DNA of 64,000 nucleotides from Paenibacillus campinasensis (lineage in GTDB: Bacteria; Bacillota; Bacilli; Paenibacillales; Paenibacillaceae): assembly GCF_002272015.1 (NCBI RefSeq), contig NZ_NPBY01000038.1, positions 62,001 through 126,000 on the forward strand. The letters are read 5' to 3'. Below are positions 7,901 through 16,146 of this stretch, one piece after another. Position 1 is the stretch's first letter. Every line of letters begins with the position of its first letter. The notes beneath the pieces are model-generated. The model saw only the letters and a list, made by a program, of their open reading frames with translations, ran no database searches and was not told where the DNA came from. Made by a program: the position numbers and the translations under genes.

Positions 7901-10074
7901 ACTTCTGCCGAGCCGTAGCCGTCGTCGCTCAGCACCGTAATGACAGCTTCCCCTTTCGATACCGGGGTAACAACACCGCTCGCATCTACTGTCGCCACAC
8001 TTGCATCCGAGGATCTCCACTGCAGTCCCGGCACAGCGCCGCCAGCAGCCTCAACCTCAGCCACAAGCTGCACCGGCTGCCCGCCCGGGGAAAGCTCCAA
8101 GGATGTTCTGTCTACGGTGATTTTCGTCACCTTGAGCTCAAGAACCGCCACCGTGCCGCTTACTTCATTCGCAACGAGCAGCAGCGGCCGCCCTGTCGGG
8201 CTGTCCGAAGCCGGAATAAAATCCAGTCCCTCTGGCGCCGAATCGGATCCAAGTCCGGCTTCAAAGTCGCGCGTATTCGTATAATTCAGGAAGACCGGGC
8301 TGTACGGATCCGTCACATCATACGTCATGACGCCGCCAATGCGCTCCAGGCCGATGAAGGCCAGCACTTTCTGACCGACCTTGCCTACCTCAACATATTC
8401 CGGCTCCGGCCCCTTCTTCGTGCTTCGGTTGTCCATCTCAGGCTTGTCATTGCTGGCGTTGAAATAACGCGGAAGACGCTCGGCCGTTATTCGCTCAAAA
8501 TCACTGCCGCTGTCATACACCTGAGACATATCCGCGGCATTCCAGATCGAGAACGAACGCGCCCCGTACAGATACAAGCCGTCATGACCCATATCGCTCG
8601 CGACTTCAACCTTGTCGTAAGTGCTGCCTTTATCGGCCAGGAACTGCGCTGCCGACGAGGAAGGCGACAAAGCGGCTTTCATCTCGCCGATGTCGCTCTC
8701 ATTGGAGCGATCATCCCATCCGGTGGCATCCCCTTCGTTCGCGGACAGAATATACTGCTGACCGCCCACGCTGTACGAAGCGATGCCATCTGGCATATAG
8801 ATGCCGTAGAATGGCGCATTTTCCAGCTTGATAGCTCCATCTCTCAGCAGATCCAGCTCATTGCCCGGCTGGCTGAAATCCTTATAACCAAGCCCGCGCA
8901 CCGCCGTAATCGACTTTCCGGCGATATCGACGATCGCAATGGCATTGTTCTCCTGAAGAGATACATAAGCCGTCCCTTCATCCTCGGACAAGGCAATGAA
9001 CTCCGGCTCCAGATCGAATCTGGCATCGGCTTTCGTGCCTTTGCTTCGGATCATTCCGTCTGCTTCCACCGGTCCGCGGATATGCACATCGTTGTCAATT
9101 ATCGACGGATCGTCGAATTTGAGCAGATGGATCTCATCTGTCATCGTATCAATGATCGTTACGCTTCCCTCCGGATCGGGAGCATCCTCTATCCGAGGCT
9201 CCCCTTCATCCGCGGTCAGAATATAACGTCCGTCGGACGTATACTTAACCATATCCGGCTGAATGCCTGTCTCATACGAAGTGATCAGATTGCCCTCGTA
9301 ATCGAGGACAAGCACCTTTCCGGCCTTGGTATGATCCTGCTCCTGCACAGCAACCGCCACCTGCTTCGTTGCCGTGCTGACATCGACGCTGGTCAAATCG
9401 CCAAAGACGAACCCGCCTGTGTTCACCAGCTCTTCTACATTCACCTGCTTGTCCTTCTTCGGAGTGCCGTCGGCCAGCAACGACACAATTTCCAGGCTTG
9501 CAGGCTGTGTCGATCCGTTCACCAGATAAAATTTATGATTATCTTTGTTGTATTTAATAATTTCGGCAACGCCGCCGTCCTTGTTCGATGTGCCCACCGC
9601 ATAGTGACCTATTTTCTCAATTGTAATCTGGTCTGCTGCGATCGGATCACGCTTGCCAAGCACGCGCAGCTCATAATCCGACTGAGCCGTGTTCACGTCA
9701 CGGTCCTGGACGGTCACCCGAATCAGGTACGTCCCTTCTTGCCCTGCAGCTGGCACGCCGGTGATGCTGCCCGAGTCCGGCGCGATCGACAAGCCGGATG
9801 GCAGTCCGTCTGCCGTGAACGTATACGGAGCTTGTCCGCCATATACGTCCAGTGTTACGGCATAAGCCTCTTCTTCGTAAGCTTCCGGCAGATCGCGATC
9901 GGCAAGCCCGAAATCGGCCGCCAACGCGCCGTGCTGAAGCGACTGTATGCTGCCTTCCTGCTGGGCAGTCTGGCTATTCTCCGCTGCCAATACAGCGCCC
10001 GGCGATAACAGCGAGGCTAACGTGATTTCAAAAGCCATCCATAATGAGACCACTTTCATGATCCTGTGCTTCAA
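4945..10074 (-). CDS. giant SLH-anchored mosaic: Ig-like, choice-of-anchor I beta-propeller-like, Big2, 5'-nucleotidase, SLH x3
   Basis: About 1,709 residues from a TTG at 10074 (GGGGGAG six bases upstream); the frame is open to an ATG at 10116, which is the alternative start. Order by eye: signal peptide ending VLAAEN; a putative-Ig (He_PIG-like) repeat containing GLPSGLSI; a long repeat-rich region of the choice-of-anchor I type (roughly 150-690) with motifs such as EPEFIALSEDEGTAYVSLQ; a Big2 Ig-like domain; a complete 5'-nucleotidase (LMHTNDTHAH spelled here VMHTNDTHAH, DAGDVFSG, GNHEFDQG, GGHTHT, then NLGNLIADGM and MNGGGIRASI); a Gly/Ser/Pro-rich linker; an uncharacterised domain; three SLH repeats. 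It is expected at the cell surface hydrolysing nucleotides or other phosphate esters. The catalytic part is a close relative of the neighbouring 2570-4711 protein, so the pair probably arose by duplication. Confidence 0.9.
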   Translation of the reverse strand: MKHRIMKVVSLWMAFEITLASLLSPGAVLAAENSQTAQQEGSIQSLQHGALAADFGLADRDLPEAYEEEAYAVTLDVYGGQAPYTFTADGLPSGLSIAPDSGSITGVPAAGQEGTYLIRVTVQDRDVNTAQSDYELRVLGKRDPIAADQITIEKIGHYAVGTSNKDGGVAEIIKYNKDNHKFYLVNGSTQPASLEIVSLLADGTPKKDKQVNVEELVNTGGFVFGDLTSVDVSTATKQVAVAVQEQDHTKAGKVLVLDYEGNLITSYETGIQPDMVKYTSDGRYILTADEGEPRIEDAPDPEGSVTIIDTMTDEIHLLKFDDPSIIDNDVHIRGPVEADGMIRSKGTKADARFDLEPEFIALSEDEGTAYVSLQENNAIAIVDIAGKSITAVRGLGYKDFSQPGNELDLLRDGAIKLENAPFYGIYMPDGIASYSVGGQQYILSANEGDATGWDDRSNESDIGEMKAALSPSSSAAQFLADKGSTYDKVEVASDMGHDGLYLYGARSFSIWNAADMSQVYDSGSDFERITAERLPRYFNASNDKPEMDNRSTKKGPEPEYVEVGKVGQKVLAFIGLERIGGVMTYDVTDPYSPVFLNYTNTRDFEAGLGSDSAPEGLDFIPASDSPTGRPLLLVANEVSGTVAVLELKVTKITVDRTSLELSPGGQPVQLVAEVEAAGGAVPGLQWRSSDASVATVDASGVVTPVSKGEAVITVLSDDGYGSAEVAVKVADGASEEGWKLTVMHTNDTHAHLGDVARRATLVNAVRSEAGNSLLLDAGDVFSGDLYFTKWLGLADLMFMNYMGYDAMTFGNHEFDQGTKVLADFVRQAKFPMVSSNVDLSKDKDISNLIKAPAAIDVSKPKTADLAGVYPYVTLLVDGKKVGVFGLTTEDTKETSSPGKDVDFRDAVEAARETVAAMEAEGINIIIGLTHIGYARDKEIAEKVEGIDLIVGGHTHTTLSKPEVVIDEEHQTPTVIVQANEWGKFLGRVDLRFNEEGVVLTEEGQLSGELLVVDETVPEDPEATRMLEPYKAELEELMKQVIGIAAVPLDGQREHVRARETNLGNLIADGMLAKAKEIKNADIAIMNGGGIRASIDEGEITMGELRTVMPFGNTLFVLDVTGQQLKDGLENGVSGAKLADLPGKFPQIAGMKFKWDPNAPAGDKVYDIQIQKGNAYVPLVLTEVYRLATNSFVANGGDGYASFAAAIAEGKYNEDLGYPDYEIFMEHVSRLGGTVSPTVEGRIVEQKKPADNGGPSPGPGTGGSGGTGGSGGSGGGSATPPSSQPAPPSAGNEPSGEANVLSGEDLLVTAQTDASGTSTDQVRIQDEALRRAVESVASRQQKELIVSAAELNRAADIYIPVARLAEALELAEETALVVETGLASYRIPLATLPLDSQSGGSEGLHLKVSVGPAGSVTAAAVADKAAFIGASVLTDGVFQFSVAIGEEGKEQPLDSFGKAVASRIIPLPSGVSGSGIIAALYDPETDSFRFVPSSRVTVSGKPAVEIRHAAASGVYVLLRHTQSFADTNGHWAQKEIELLASRLLVSGMSDETFVPGREMTRAEFTALLIHGLGLAPSKSSAGFTDVRSSDRFAGEIAAAVQYGIVQGGAGGAFAPNSGLTRAEMAVMAARAIRVMEEAAADTGMDTNGALSRFRDQGLIPMWAASDVGYLAGLGILQGDQRSEFGSFDKVTRAQGVLVLHRTLKLLDFLE

Positions 10075-10185
10075 AATTAGCTCCCCCTGTTCCAACTTGG
10101 AATCCATCATTCTCAAGTGTAAGGAGCGATTGTTAACAGAGCCTCAAAATTTTCGGCGAATTATGTAAAAAAAAGCCCCCCATGC

Positions 10186-10226
10186 AAAAAGCCGAGCCCC
10201 CGGGTTGGAACCCGGATTGGCTCGGC
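10186..10226 (-). terminator. rho-independent terminator of the EamA transporter gene
   Basis: Arms 10191-10198 and 10219-10226 (GCCGAGCC/GGCTCGGC) with an inner GGGTT/AACCC stem; minus-strand tail TTTTTGCATG. It starts 53 bp after the stop at 10279. Confidence 0.85.
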
Positions 10227-10278
10227 AGTCATGACAGGCGCGCACGAGATCCGTCTCGCGGCCCGCCCATCTTCATAT

Positions 10279-11259
10279 TCAATTCGCAACGGAAGGCTTG
10301 GATTGCAGGGAAATGGCAAACAGCACGCCCCAGATCAGCAGGAACCCAAGCATCTGGGCGCCTGTGACAACCTCACCGAACACCATCCAGTTGATGAGCA
10401 CGCCCGCCATCGGAAAGCTCAGTTCCGCCAGGGTAGCCACAGAAGCCTTGGTTGTCGTCAAGCCTTTATAGTACACGAGCAGACTGAGCAGCCCCGGCAG
10501 CAGCGCCTGCCCCAGCAAATTGAGCGCCACAGCCCCGAAGGCGACGGTGTTCACCGCCGGCAGATTCCATGCGGCTCCCTCGCTCGCCGTAATGACAAGC
10601 AGCAGCGGCAGCGCCAGCACAAAGCGCAGTGAAGTCACCGTCTCGTACTTCAGCTTGCCAACCATCAGCCGTCCCATCACGGTAGATCCGCCCCACAGCG
10701 CGGCCGCTGCCAGAGAGAGCAGGCTGCCGACCTGCACGAATTCATTCCAGTGCCCGATCGGCACCGCAAAGCCGAAAGTAAGCATGTAGGTCCCCGTCAG
10801 CGCAATCAGCAGCATCCAGGCAAAGTGGCGAGGAAGCTTCTCCTTCAGCAGCAGCGCTGCAAGAATGATGGCAAACAGCGGCTGCAGCTTCTGCAGCAAG
10901 AGCACTGCGTTCAGATTGCCGCTGGTCAGTCCCATGGTGAACAGCACGGTGGCCAGCGCCGAGCCACCCCATGAGATGAACAGCAGCGCCCCGACATGGC
11001 GCCAGCCAAGCAGCTTGAATTCCTTGCGATTTTTCCAAATGATCGGTATCGCTATAAAAGAAATGATGACATGCTCCAACAGAACGATCTGGGCCGAGGT
11101 CAGATTATTCAGCAGAATGACCCGAAATAACGGATCGGCGCCCCATAGCGCGGCTCCGAGCACAACCAGCCAGAATCCTCCCCGAAATTGACTTTTGACT
11201 TGCTCACCGCTTCCCGAATTATACGATTGTACAGGCACGGTTGTACTTGCGTTCTCCAT
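10279..11259 (-). CDS. EamA/DMT-superfamily permease, probable riboflavin transporter
   Basis: 326 residues with ten predicted membrane helices in two EamA halves (first from FWLVVLGAALWGADPLF, second from LLSLAAAALWGGSTVMGRLM). The family moves small metabolites across the cytoplasmic membrane. AAGGAG lies nine bases before the ATG. The assignment to riboflavin or a flavin precursor comes from the control region: an FMN riboswitch and a terminator hairpin occupy the leader immediately upstream, and nothing else follows in the transcript. EamA proteins under flavin control (RibN and ImpX-type) are known riboflavin importers; whether this protein is orthologous to either cannot be judged by eye. 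Confidence 0.85.
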   Translation of the reverse strand: MENASTTVPVQSYNSGSGEQVKSQFRGGFWLVVLGAALWGADPLFRVILLNNLTSAQIVLLEHVIISFIAIPIIWKNRKEFKLLGWRHVGALLFISWGGSALATVLFTMGLTSGNLNAVLLLQKLQPLFAIILAALLLKEKLPRHFAWMLLIALTGTYMLTFGFAVPIGHWNEFVQVGSLLSLAAAALWGGSTVMGRLMVGKLKYETVTSLRFVLALPLLLVITASEGAAWNLPAVNTVAFGAVALNLLGQALLPGLLSLLVYYKGLTTTKASVATLAELSFPMAGVLINWMVFGEVVTGAQMLGFLLIWGVLFAISLQSKPSVAN

Positions 11260-11301
11260 CTTGCTGTCTCCTTGTCCTGAATACGGAGGTCTTACTAGCA
11301 G

Positions 11302-11339
11302 AAAACCCCCGTCATCGGCACATGGCCGACAATCGGGGG
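11302..11339 (-). terminator. expression-platform terminator of the FMN riboswitch
   Basis: Hairpin with CCCCC/GGGGG outer arms (11306-11310, 11335-11339) and an inner GTCGGC/GCCGAT stem, then TTTTCTG on the minus strand. It lies between the aptamer and the transporter start, the expected position for transcription attenuation. Confidence 0.85.
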
Positions 11340-11398
11340 TTGATCAAATAAGCCTGCATGATGGCGACAGAAAGCCGCTTCGCATGCAAACCGTAACT

Positions 11399-11579
11399 TG
11401 ATCTTCTCCCATCCGGACTTTAACCGTCGGCTTTGGATTTTCACCAAATCAGTCGCTAATCTCCCTGCACAAAAGTGCACAACCATAGCGAGTCGCGGGC
11501 TTAGGCTTCTTATGACAGAAACAACTGGCATACGAAACCATCACCGCCGGTCAGGAATTTCACCATACCCCGAAGATCC
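11399..11579 (-). promoter_or_regulatory. FMN riboswitch (RFN element)
   Basis: The minus strand begins GGATCTTCGGGGTATGGTGA, continues AATTCCTGACCGGCGGT, and ends GCCGACGGTTAAAGTCCGG followed by ATGGGAGAAGATC. These match the conserved RFN blocks: paired GATCTTC/GAAGATC ends, GGTGAAATTCC, ACCGGCGGT, GCCGACGGT and AGTCCGGATGGGAGAAG. A terminator follows ~60 bp on, then the EamA gene. FMN binding should favour termination and shut the transporter off when flavin is plentiful. No riboflavin-biosynthesis gene is nearby. Confidence 0.95.
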
Positions 11580-11722
11580 ATATTCATGTTTTATTTTTAT
11601 AAGCTTCAATTCACTTATAATTCCTATAAGCTTACTTACCTACATGCATTATACCATGAATGCTTTCATGGAAATACATTTTTTTTCATAACAAGTGAAT
11701 CGACCAATGGAATCGGCGCAGA

Positions 11723-11759
11723 CATCCACATCCACATCCACATCCACATCCACATCCAC
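11723..11759. repeat. ACATCC hexanucleotide microsatellite
   Basis: About six perfect tandem copies of ACATCC on the plus strand in an intergenic stretch, between the riboswitch and a small membrane-protein gene. No reading frame with support crosses it. Confidence 0.9.
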
Positions 11760-11775
11760 TACACCGCTTAATCAC

Positions 11776-11871
11776 GATACTGAGAATTATATAGCAAATA
11801 TATAAAAGTTTCTACTATTCATTTAAATAATTTTAAGTAATTTAAATGAATGATGTTCTGATCTCAGTATC
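11776..11871. repeat. nested inverted repeats, AT-rich
   Basis: Outer arms of 10 bp (11776-11785 and 11862-11871, GATACTGAGA and its complement) enclose inner 12-bp arms (11817-11828 and 11840-11851, ATTCATTTAAAT and complement) with an 11-base loop. It overlaps the end of the 11878 gene's downstream region and lacks a T-run, so it is not an ordinary terminator. Confidence 0.7.
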
Positions 11872-11877
11872 TATATT

Positions 11878-12084
11878 TTAAACTAAACCAAAATGCCTCA
11901 TCGTTGCTATGATAATCAGCACAAACCAGCGCAACACAAAAATGCCCCACACGACAAGGATCGCGATGAACAGCACCGCAACCGCTAACTCGGTTTTCGA
12001 ATAATGGCCGTAATTTCTTATCGATTTGAATAGCCATACGAACCGCTTTTTGAAACTCCGCTTGTACGTGGTCCTCGGCTCCAT
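11878..12084 (-). CDS. small membrane protein, function unknown
   Basis: 68 residues: a basic N-terminal part (KRSFKKRFVWLFKSIR) followed by a long hydrophobic stretch that could form one or two membrane helices. AAGGAGG is ten bases before the ATG, which supports translation. No recognised family and no operon partner; the nested inverted repeat lies just beyond its stop codon. Confidence 0.6.
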   Translation of the reverse strand: MEPRTTYKRSFKKRFVWLFKSIRNYGHYSKTELAVAVLFIAILVVWGIFVLRWFVLIIIATMRHFGLV

Positions 12085-12229
12085 ATAACCCCAGCCTCCT
12101 TAGCTTGACCCTTTAATGAACAGGCGGCTGCGTCTGTAATCATTATCAACGATGCTCCTGTTGCAGCGCTTGGTTGAATTGTACCATTTCATATGGGAAA
12201 TTTCACCATCTAATCCTCTCTTCCCTGGT

Positions 12230-12277
12230 AAAACGCAAACAAGCGGCTCACACAAGGATATCCTTGCGCGAGCCGCT
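12230..12277 (-). terminator. terminator of the lpl-type sugar ABC operon
   Basis: Arms AGCGGCTC (12242-12249) and GAGCCGCT (12270-12277) with an inner CAAGG/CCTTG stem; minus-strand tail TGTTTGCGTTTTACC. It follows the stop at 12319 by ~42 bp. Confidence 0.8.
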
Positions 12278-12318
12278 GTGCTGCGGGCTGATTGCGACGT
12301 ATTAGTGTCTGTTACATC

Positions 12319-13935
12319 TTATTCACCCTGGTAACGATCATATGCCGTCTGATATACGCGCATATACTCCTCCAGCCCCATCCGGTTGATCGTGTTCACA
12401 TATTCTTCCCACTGGCTGAAGGAAGCGGAGCCGTTCACGAACTTGGCCTCCATCTCATTCACGTAGTCCTGAATATCCTTACCGATCGACGACATAATTT
12501 CATTCTCTTCATTCGTGAAGTTGAAGTTGTACAGAATGTCCTTAACGGCATACGGCTCTGCCTTGGCAGCCGCCTCCATCGCACTCGGAAGCGTCTCGGA
12601 GCCCTTGAACCAGTTCTCGCGCACGAGGCCTGGATAGCTGCCGCCCAGCCAAGTGAAGTATTTAGCCATCGCCTGATCCTGAGTCAGCCCGTCCGGGTTA
12701 TTGGTGATCTCGTCCACATACTCCAGCTCGCCGTTAGCCGTTGTAGTAAAGGTCTCGCCTTCCTTGCCCATGAAGTAGAACTGTGCACCCTCATCCCCAT
12801 AGAAGTAATCCATCCAGCGAACGGTCGCTTCCGGATGCGGGTTCTTATCGGTGATCGCAAACGCGCCAACATGCACCATCGGCACCTTCACATGGGAATA
12901 CAACTGGTCGCCATGCGGCCCTTTCAGTGCGCCAAGACCGATATACTCCGTGCGGCCCATCACCGTTTCCGGATTCGGCACGATGGTCGAGCCAAGCAGA
13001 CCCTCCTGGCCTTTAGCGTTCAGCGCGCCGCCTTCAATGGTGAAGATCTCCTTGTCCAGCAGACCCTCGGTATACAGCTTGTTGACAAACTCCAGCATTT
13101 CCTTGTACTCCGGCTGCGTCTTCGTGAAGCGAAGCTTGCCCGTGTCCGGGTCCACATCCACGAATTTATGGCCAAGACCGCTGGTCCCAAGTCCCCATGA
13201 TCCCTTCAAATGATCGATGAGTCCGGTGATGCCGGTTGCGCTGAACGGAACCTCATCATGGACGCCGTTGCCGTTCAGATCCGTTTCTTTTACCGCCTTC
13301 AAATATTGGTAGAACTCCTCGATCGTCTCCGGTTCCTTCATCCCAAGCTGGTCCAGCCATTCCTGGTTCACCCACAGCGGTGTTCCCACCAGCATTGACA
13401 GCAGCGCCGGATCATAGAACGATGGCATGGAATAGATGTTGCCGTCCGGCATCGTCAGCCCTTTACGGATATCCGGATATTCCTCCATCAGCTTCTTGAA
13501 GTTGGGCGCATATTGATCAATTAGATCGTTCAGCGGAATGAACACCCCTTGCTCTCCATAGCGCATCAGATCTGAAGAACCGATCCGGGCCGAGTAGAAT
13601 ACATCGGGATAATCTCCACCGGCCAGTGCCAGATTCCGCTTCTCCGTCAGCGTCTCAAACGGCACCAGATCGAAGGTCACATCAATATTGGTCATTTCCT
13701 TATAGGTTTTCCACACCAGCGTTTCCTCGAACTTGCTGCCGTTGGTCGGCGATTTGCCTGTGAAGAAGCGGAGCGATATCGGCTCATTCACAATCGGCAT
13801 GCCCGTCTCGTTCAGAAGGTTAGGCTGTTCGCCGCTCTCCTCCGGCGCGCTCTCCGAGCTGCCGCCGCAGCCTGCCAGAAGTCCTGTACCAAGTACTAAC
13901 GCTAACGCGGCCGAAACCCATTTTTTCCGTGACAT
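12319..13935 (-). CDS. extracellular sugar-binding lipoprotein, LplA-like (ABC transporter)
   Basis: About 538 residues from the ATG at 13935, chosen because GGGAGG lies eight bases upstream; the open frame extends to 13962. The N-terminus MSRKKW, hydrophobic core and lipobox LLAGC mark a lipoprotein. Length and features (SLRFFTGKSP, GDYPDVFYS, LNGNGVHDEVPFS, C-terminal YMRVYQTAYDRYQGE) fit the large family-1 binding proteins that work with LplB and LplC. It should capture an oligosaccharide outside the membrane and deliver it to the permeases encoded just upstream; no ATPase is in the operon, so a shared MsmX-type ATPase is likely. The ligand cannot be told from sequence. Confidence 0.9.
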   Translation of the reverse strand: MSRKKWVSAALALVLGTGLLAGCGGSSESAPEESGEQPNLLNETGMPIVNEPISLRFFTGKSPTNGSKFEETLVWKTYKEMTNIDVTFDLVPFETLTEKRNLALAGGDYPDVFYSARIGSSDLMRYGEQGVFIPLNDLIDQYAPNFKKLMEEYPDIRKGLTMPDGNIYSMPSFYDPALLSMLVGTPLWVNQEWLDQLGMKEPETIEEFYQYLKAVKETDLNGNGVHDEVPFSATGITGLIDHLKGSWGLGTSGLGHKFVDVDPDTGKLRFTKTQPEYKEMLEFVNKLYTEGLLDKEIFTIEGGALNAKGQEGLLGSTIVPNPETVMGRTEYIGLGALKGPHGDQLYSHVKVPMVHVGAFAITDKNPHPEATVRWMDYFYGDEGAQFYFMGKEGETFTTTANGELEYVDEITNNPDGLTQDQAMAKYFTWLGGSYPGLVRENWFKGSETLPSAMEAAAKAEPYAVKDILYNFNFTNEENEIMSSIGKDIQDYVNEMEAKFVNGSASFSQWEEYVNTINRMGLEEYMRVYQTAYDRYQGE

Positions 13936-13978
13936 TGTTGTTGTCCTCCCATATTTCTTCATTTTATGAATCTATGCG

Positions 13979-14860
13979 TCAACCTTTAATCGAACCAATC
14001 ATGACACCTTTCACAAAATACTTCTGCAGGAACGGGTACAGCATCAGCATCGGCAGGTTGGTTACAATAACAGCCGCATACTTGATCGCCTCCGCATCCA
14101 TCAGGCTTCGCGCCAGGGAATCGTCGCTGATGTCCACCATCTCCTGCATCTGCCCCTGCACCAGAATCTCCCGCAGGAACAGCTGAAGCGGATAATTGTC
14201 GCGACTCGACAAGTAAATCATGGCATTGAAGTACGAGTTCCAGTGCCCGACGGCATAGAAGAGCACCATCACCGCCAAAATCGGACCGGACAGCGGAAGC
14301 ACAATCCGCAGCAGCACCCGCATATTCGAGCATCCGTCAATAAACGCCGCCTCCTGCAGCTCCTTCGGAATCGAGCTTTGGAAGAACGTCCTCATGATGA
14401 GGATGTTCCATACGGACACAGCGGTCGGGATAATCATCACCCAGAAACTATCCAGCATGCCGAGTTCCTTGATGAGCAGGTAGTTCGGAATCATGCCGCC
14501 GCTGAAGAACATCGTGAACACGATGATCAAGGTGAATACGCCGCGCCCCGTGAAATCCGCTCGCGACAGCGGGTAAGCCGCTGCGATCGTCATGACCAGA
14601 TTTAAAGACGTCCCCGCCGCCGTATACAGCAAGGTGTTCAGGAAGCCGCGTCCAATCTCCGAATTGGCGAACAGCCGCTCATAACCGACAAACGACCACT
14701 CCTTGGGCCACAGCCATACTTCCCCGCGCATGACCGTCTCCGGCGCGCTGAAGGAAGCAATCAGCACAAAATATAAAGGATACAACACCAGAAGGGTGAT
14801 CACCGTCAGTATACAATAGATCGCCACGCTGGCTATCCGTTCACTTCGGCTTTGAGGCAT
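13979..14860 (-). CDS. lplC: carbohydrate ABC transporter permease, LplC-like
   Basis: 293 residues from the ATG at 14860, chosen because GGAGG lies nine bases upstream; an in-frame GTG at 14881 is the alternative but overlaps lplB. Six membrane segments, with the permease EAA-type loop ELQEAAFIDGCSNMRVLLRI. MalG-like half of the importer; the C-terminus KYFVKGVMIGSIKG is typical of LplC/YtcP proteins. It sits 14 bp after lplB and 43 bp before the binding-protein gene. Confidence 0.92.
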   Translation of the reverse strand: MPQSRSERIASVAIYCILTVITLLVLYPLYFVLIASFSAPETVMRGEVWLWPKEWSFVGYERLFANSEIGRGFLNTLLYTAAGTSLNLVMTIAAAYPLSRADFTGRGVFTLIIVFTMFFSGGMIPNYLLIKELGMLDSFWVMIIPTAVSVWNILIMRTFFQSSIPKELQEAAFIDGCSNMRVLLRIVLPLSGPILAVMVLFYAVGHWNSYFNAMIYLSSRDNYPLQLFLREILVQGQMQEMVDISDDSLARSLMDAEAIKYAAVIVTNLPMLMLYPFLQKYFVKGVMIGSIKG

Positions 14861-14874
14861 CCGTCCATTCCTCC

Positions 14875-15852
14875 TTACCATAAGCTGCTTGAGCTGACCT
14901 TGCGTGCAATCCGGTTCACCGAGATCAGCAGAATGAAGTTGACAACCGAGTTGAACAGCCCAACGGCAGCGGAGTAGCTGTACTGCGCCCCAAGAATGCC
15001 GCTTCGGTATACATTGGTCGAGATGACGTCAGATGCTTCCATGTTCAGTGAATTTTGCATTAGAAACACCTTCTCAAACCCGACGCCAAGAATCGATCCG
15101 ATATTCAAAATAAGCAAAATAACAATCGTCGGCATGATGCCCGGCAAATTAATATGCCATATACGCCGCAGCCAGCTGGCCCCGTCGACCTTCGCCGCTT
15201 CATGCAGCTGGGGATCGATGCCCGCCAGCGCCGCCAAATAGATGATCGAGCTCCAGCCCATGCCCTGCCACACGCCGGACCAGACATAGATGCTCTTGAA
15301 CCAGGACGGCTCTGTCATGAAGGAAATAGGCTCCCCGCCGAAAGCGGCGATTACCTGATTCACCAGGCCGCTGACCGGCGACAGAAACATCATAATCATA
15401 CCGACCATTACAACCGTGGACAGAAAATGCGGAGCATACGTCACCGTCTGCACCATTCTCCGAAACTTGCTGTTTCGCACCTCATTGATCATCAGCGCCA
15501 GAATAATCGGGATCGGAAACCCGACGGCCAGCTCGTACAATCCGATGCCCAGCGTGTTGCGAAGAATCCGCCAGAAATAATAGCTGTCAAAAAAACGTTC
15601 AAAATGCTTGAGCCCCACCCACGGGCTGTCCAAGATGCCTTTGGTCGCAATGAAGTCTCTGAATGCAATCTGCACGCCATACATCGGCACATAATGAAAG
15701 ACAATGAAGTACAGCAGTACCGGAGCGAACAGCACGTACAGCTGCCAGTTCCTTCGTATGTGCATGGCCTGCCTTCGCCAGCGTATCGTCTTCTTCGTAC
15801 GATGATGGGTTAACGATTCCACGCGCTCGATCCGCTGTTCCAAAATCGGCAT
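14875..15852 (-). CDS. lplB: carbohydrate ABC transporter permease, LplB-like
   Basis: 325 residues with six membrane helices after a basic N-terminus (HHRTKKTIRWRRQAMHIRRNWQLY). The EAA loop reads LHEAAKVDGASWLRRIWHI. MalF-like half of the importer and first gene of the operon lplB-lplC-binding protein. The ATG at 15852 has only a very close G-rich element, so the true start may be a TTG a few codons in. No regulator gene flanks it; a truncated copy of the AraC regulator's leader lies 190 bp upstream. Confidence 0.9.
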   Translation of the reverse strand: MPILEQRIERVESLTHHRTKKTIRWRRQAMHIRRNWQLYVLFAPVLLYFIVFHYVPMYGVQIAFRDFIATKGILDSPWVGLKHFERFFDSYYFWRILRNTLGIGLYELAVGFPIPIILALMINEVRNSKFRRMVQTVTYAPHFLSTVVMVGMIMMFLSPVSGLVNQVIAAFGGEPISFMTEPSWFKSIYVWSGVWQGMGWSSIIYLAALAGIDPQLHEAAKVDGASWLRRIWHINLPGIMPTIVILLILNIGSILGVGFEKVFLMQNSLNMEASDVISTNVYRSGILGAQYSYSAAVGLFNSVVNFILLISVNRIARKVSSSSLW

Positions 15853-15909
15853 TCCCCCTTTTTTCAGCCTAAGCCTGCGATGTGCGACTTTATGTGTTCA
15901 GATGGACGA

Positions 15910-16011
15910 TCAGCTCTCTTGCTGGCCCTTAGCCATCGCCGTGAGCTTGTCCACGTCTGCATCATAATCGAGAGATGCGCCGAGGACTATTGACCATTCT
16001 TTTGATATGAT
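15910..16011 (-). pseudogene. C-terminal remnant of a solute-binding protein
   Basis: A 33-codon stop-bounded frame ending in TGA at 15910-15912. It reads IISKEWSIVLGASLDYDADV then DKLTAMAKGQQES. The acidic, aromatic ending resembles the C-termini of family-1 sugar-binding proteins. Upstream the frame is closed by TGA and there is no start codon or ribosome binding site. It ends about 30 bp before the first direct repeat, so it marks the edge of the rearranged segment. The family call rests on general resemblance only. Confidence 0.4.
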
Positions 16012-16040
16012 TCACTGGATTGGATCGCGGAGGGGTTAGC

Positions 16041-16137
16041 CGGATTTGCTAAATCAAGTCCTAATATCTTAAATAATGACTAATGATTTTTAACGGAGGA
16101 TTAACATCGGGCAACCGACATCTTAATACTTATCCTT
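16041..16137 (+). repeat. direct repeat copy A, duplicate of the AraC-regulator leader
   Basis: About 94 positions align with 22635-22730 in the same orientation with roughly ten mismatches (by eye ~89% identity), including an uninterrupted block AAATAATGACTAATGATTTT. Copy B lies immediately before the AraC-type regulator; copy A precedes no intact gene. The pair bounds the 6.5-kb accessory segment. Confidence 0.9.
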
Positions 16138-16146
16138 TTCAATCAG

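Noticed and set aside
7822-10008. 728-codon plus-strand frame opposite the large SLH protein
   Set aside because: Composition rich in His, Arg and Ile with no domain; the minus strand has signal peptide and catalytic motifs.
11295-11531. 78-codon minus-strand frame upstream of the EamA gene
   Set aside because: It lies wholly within the FMN riboswitch and its terminator.
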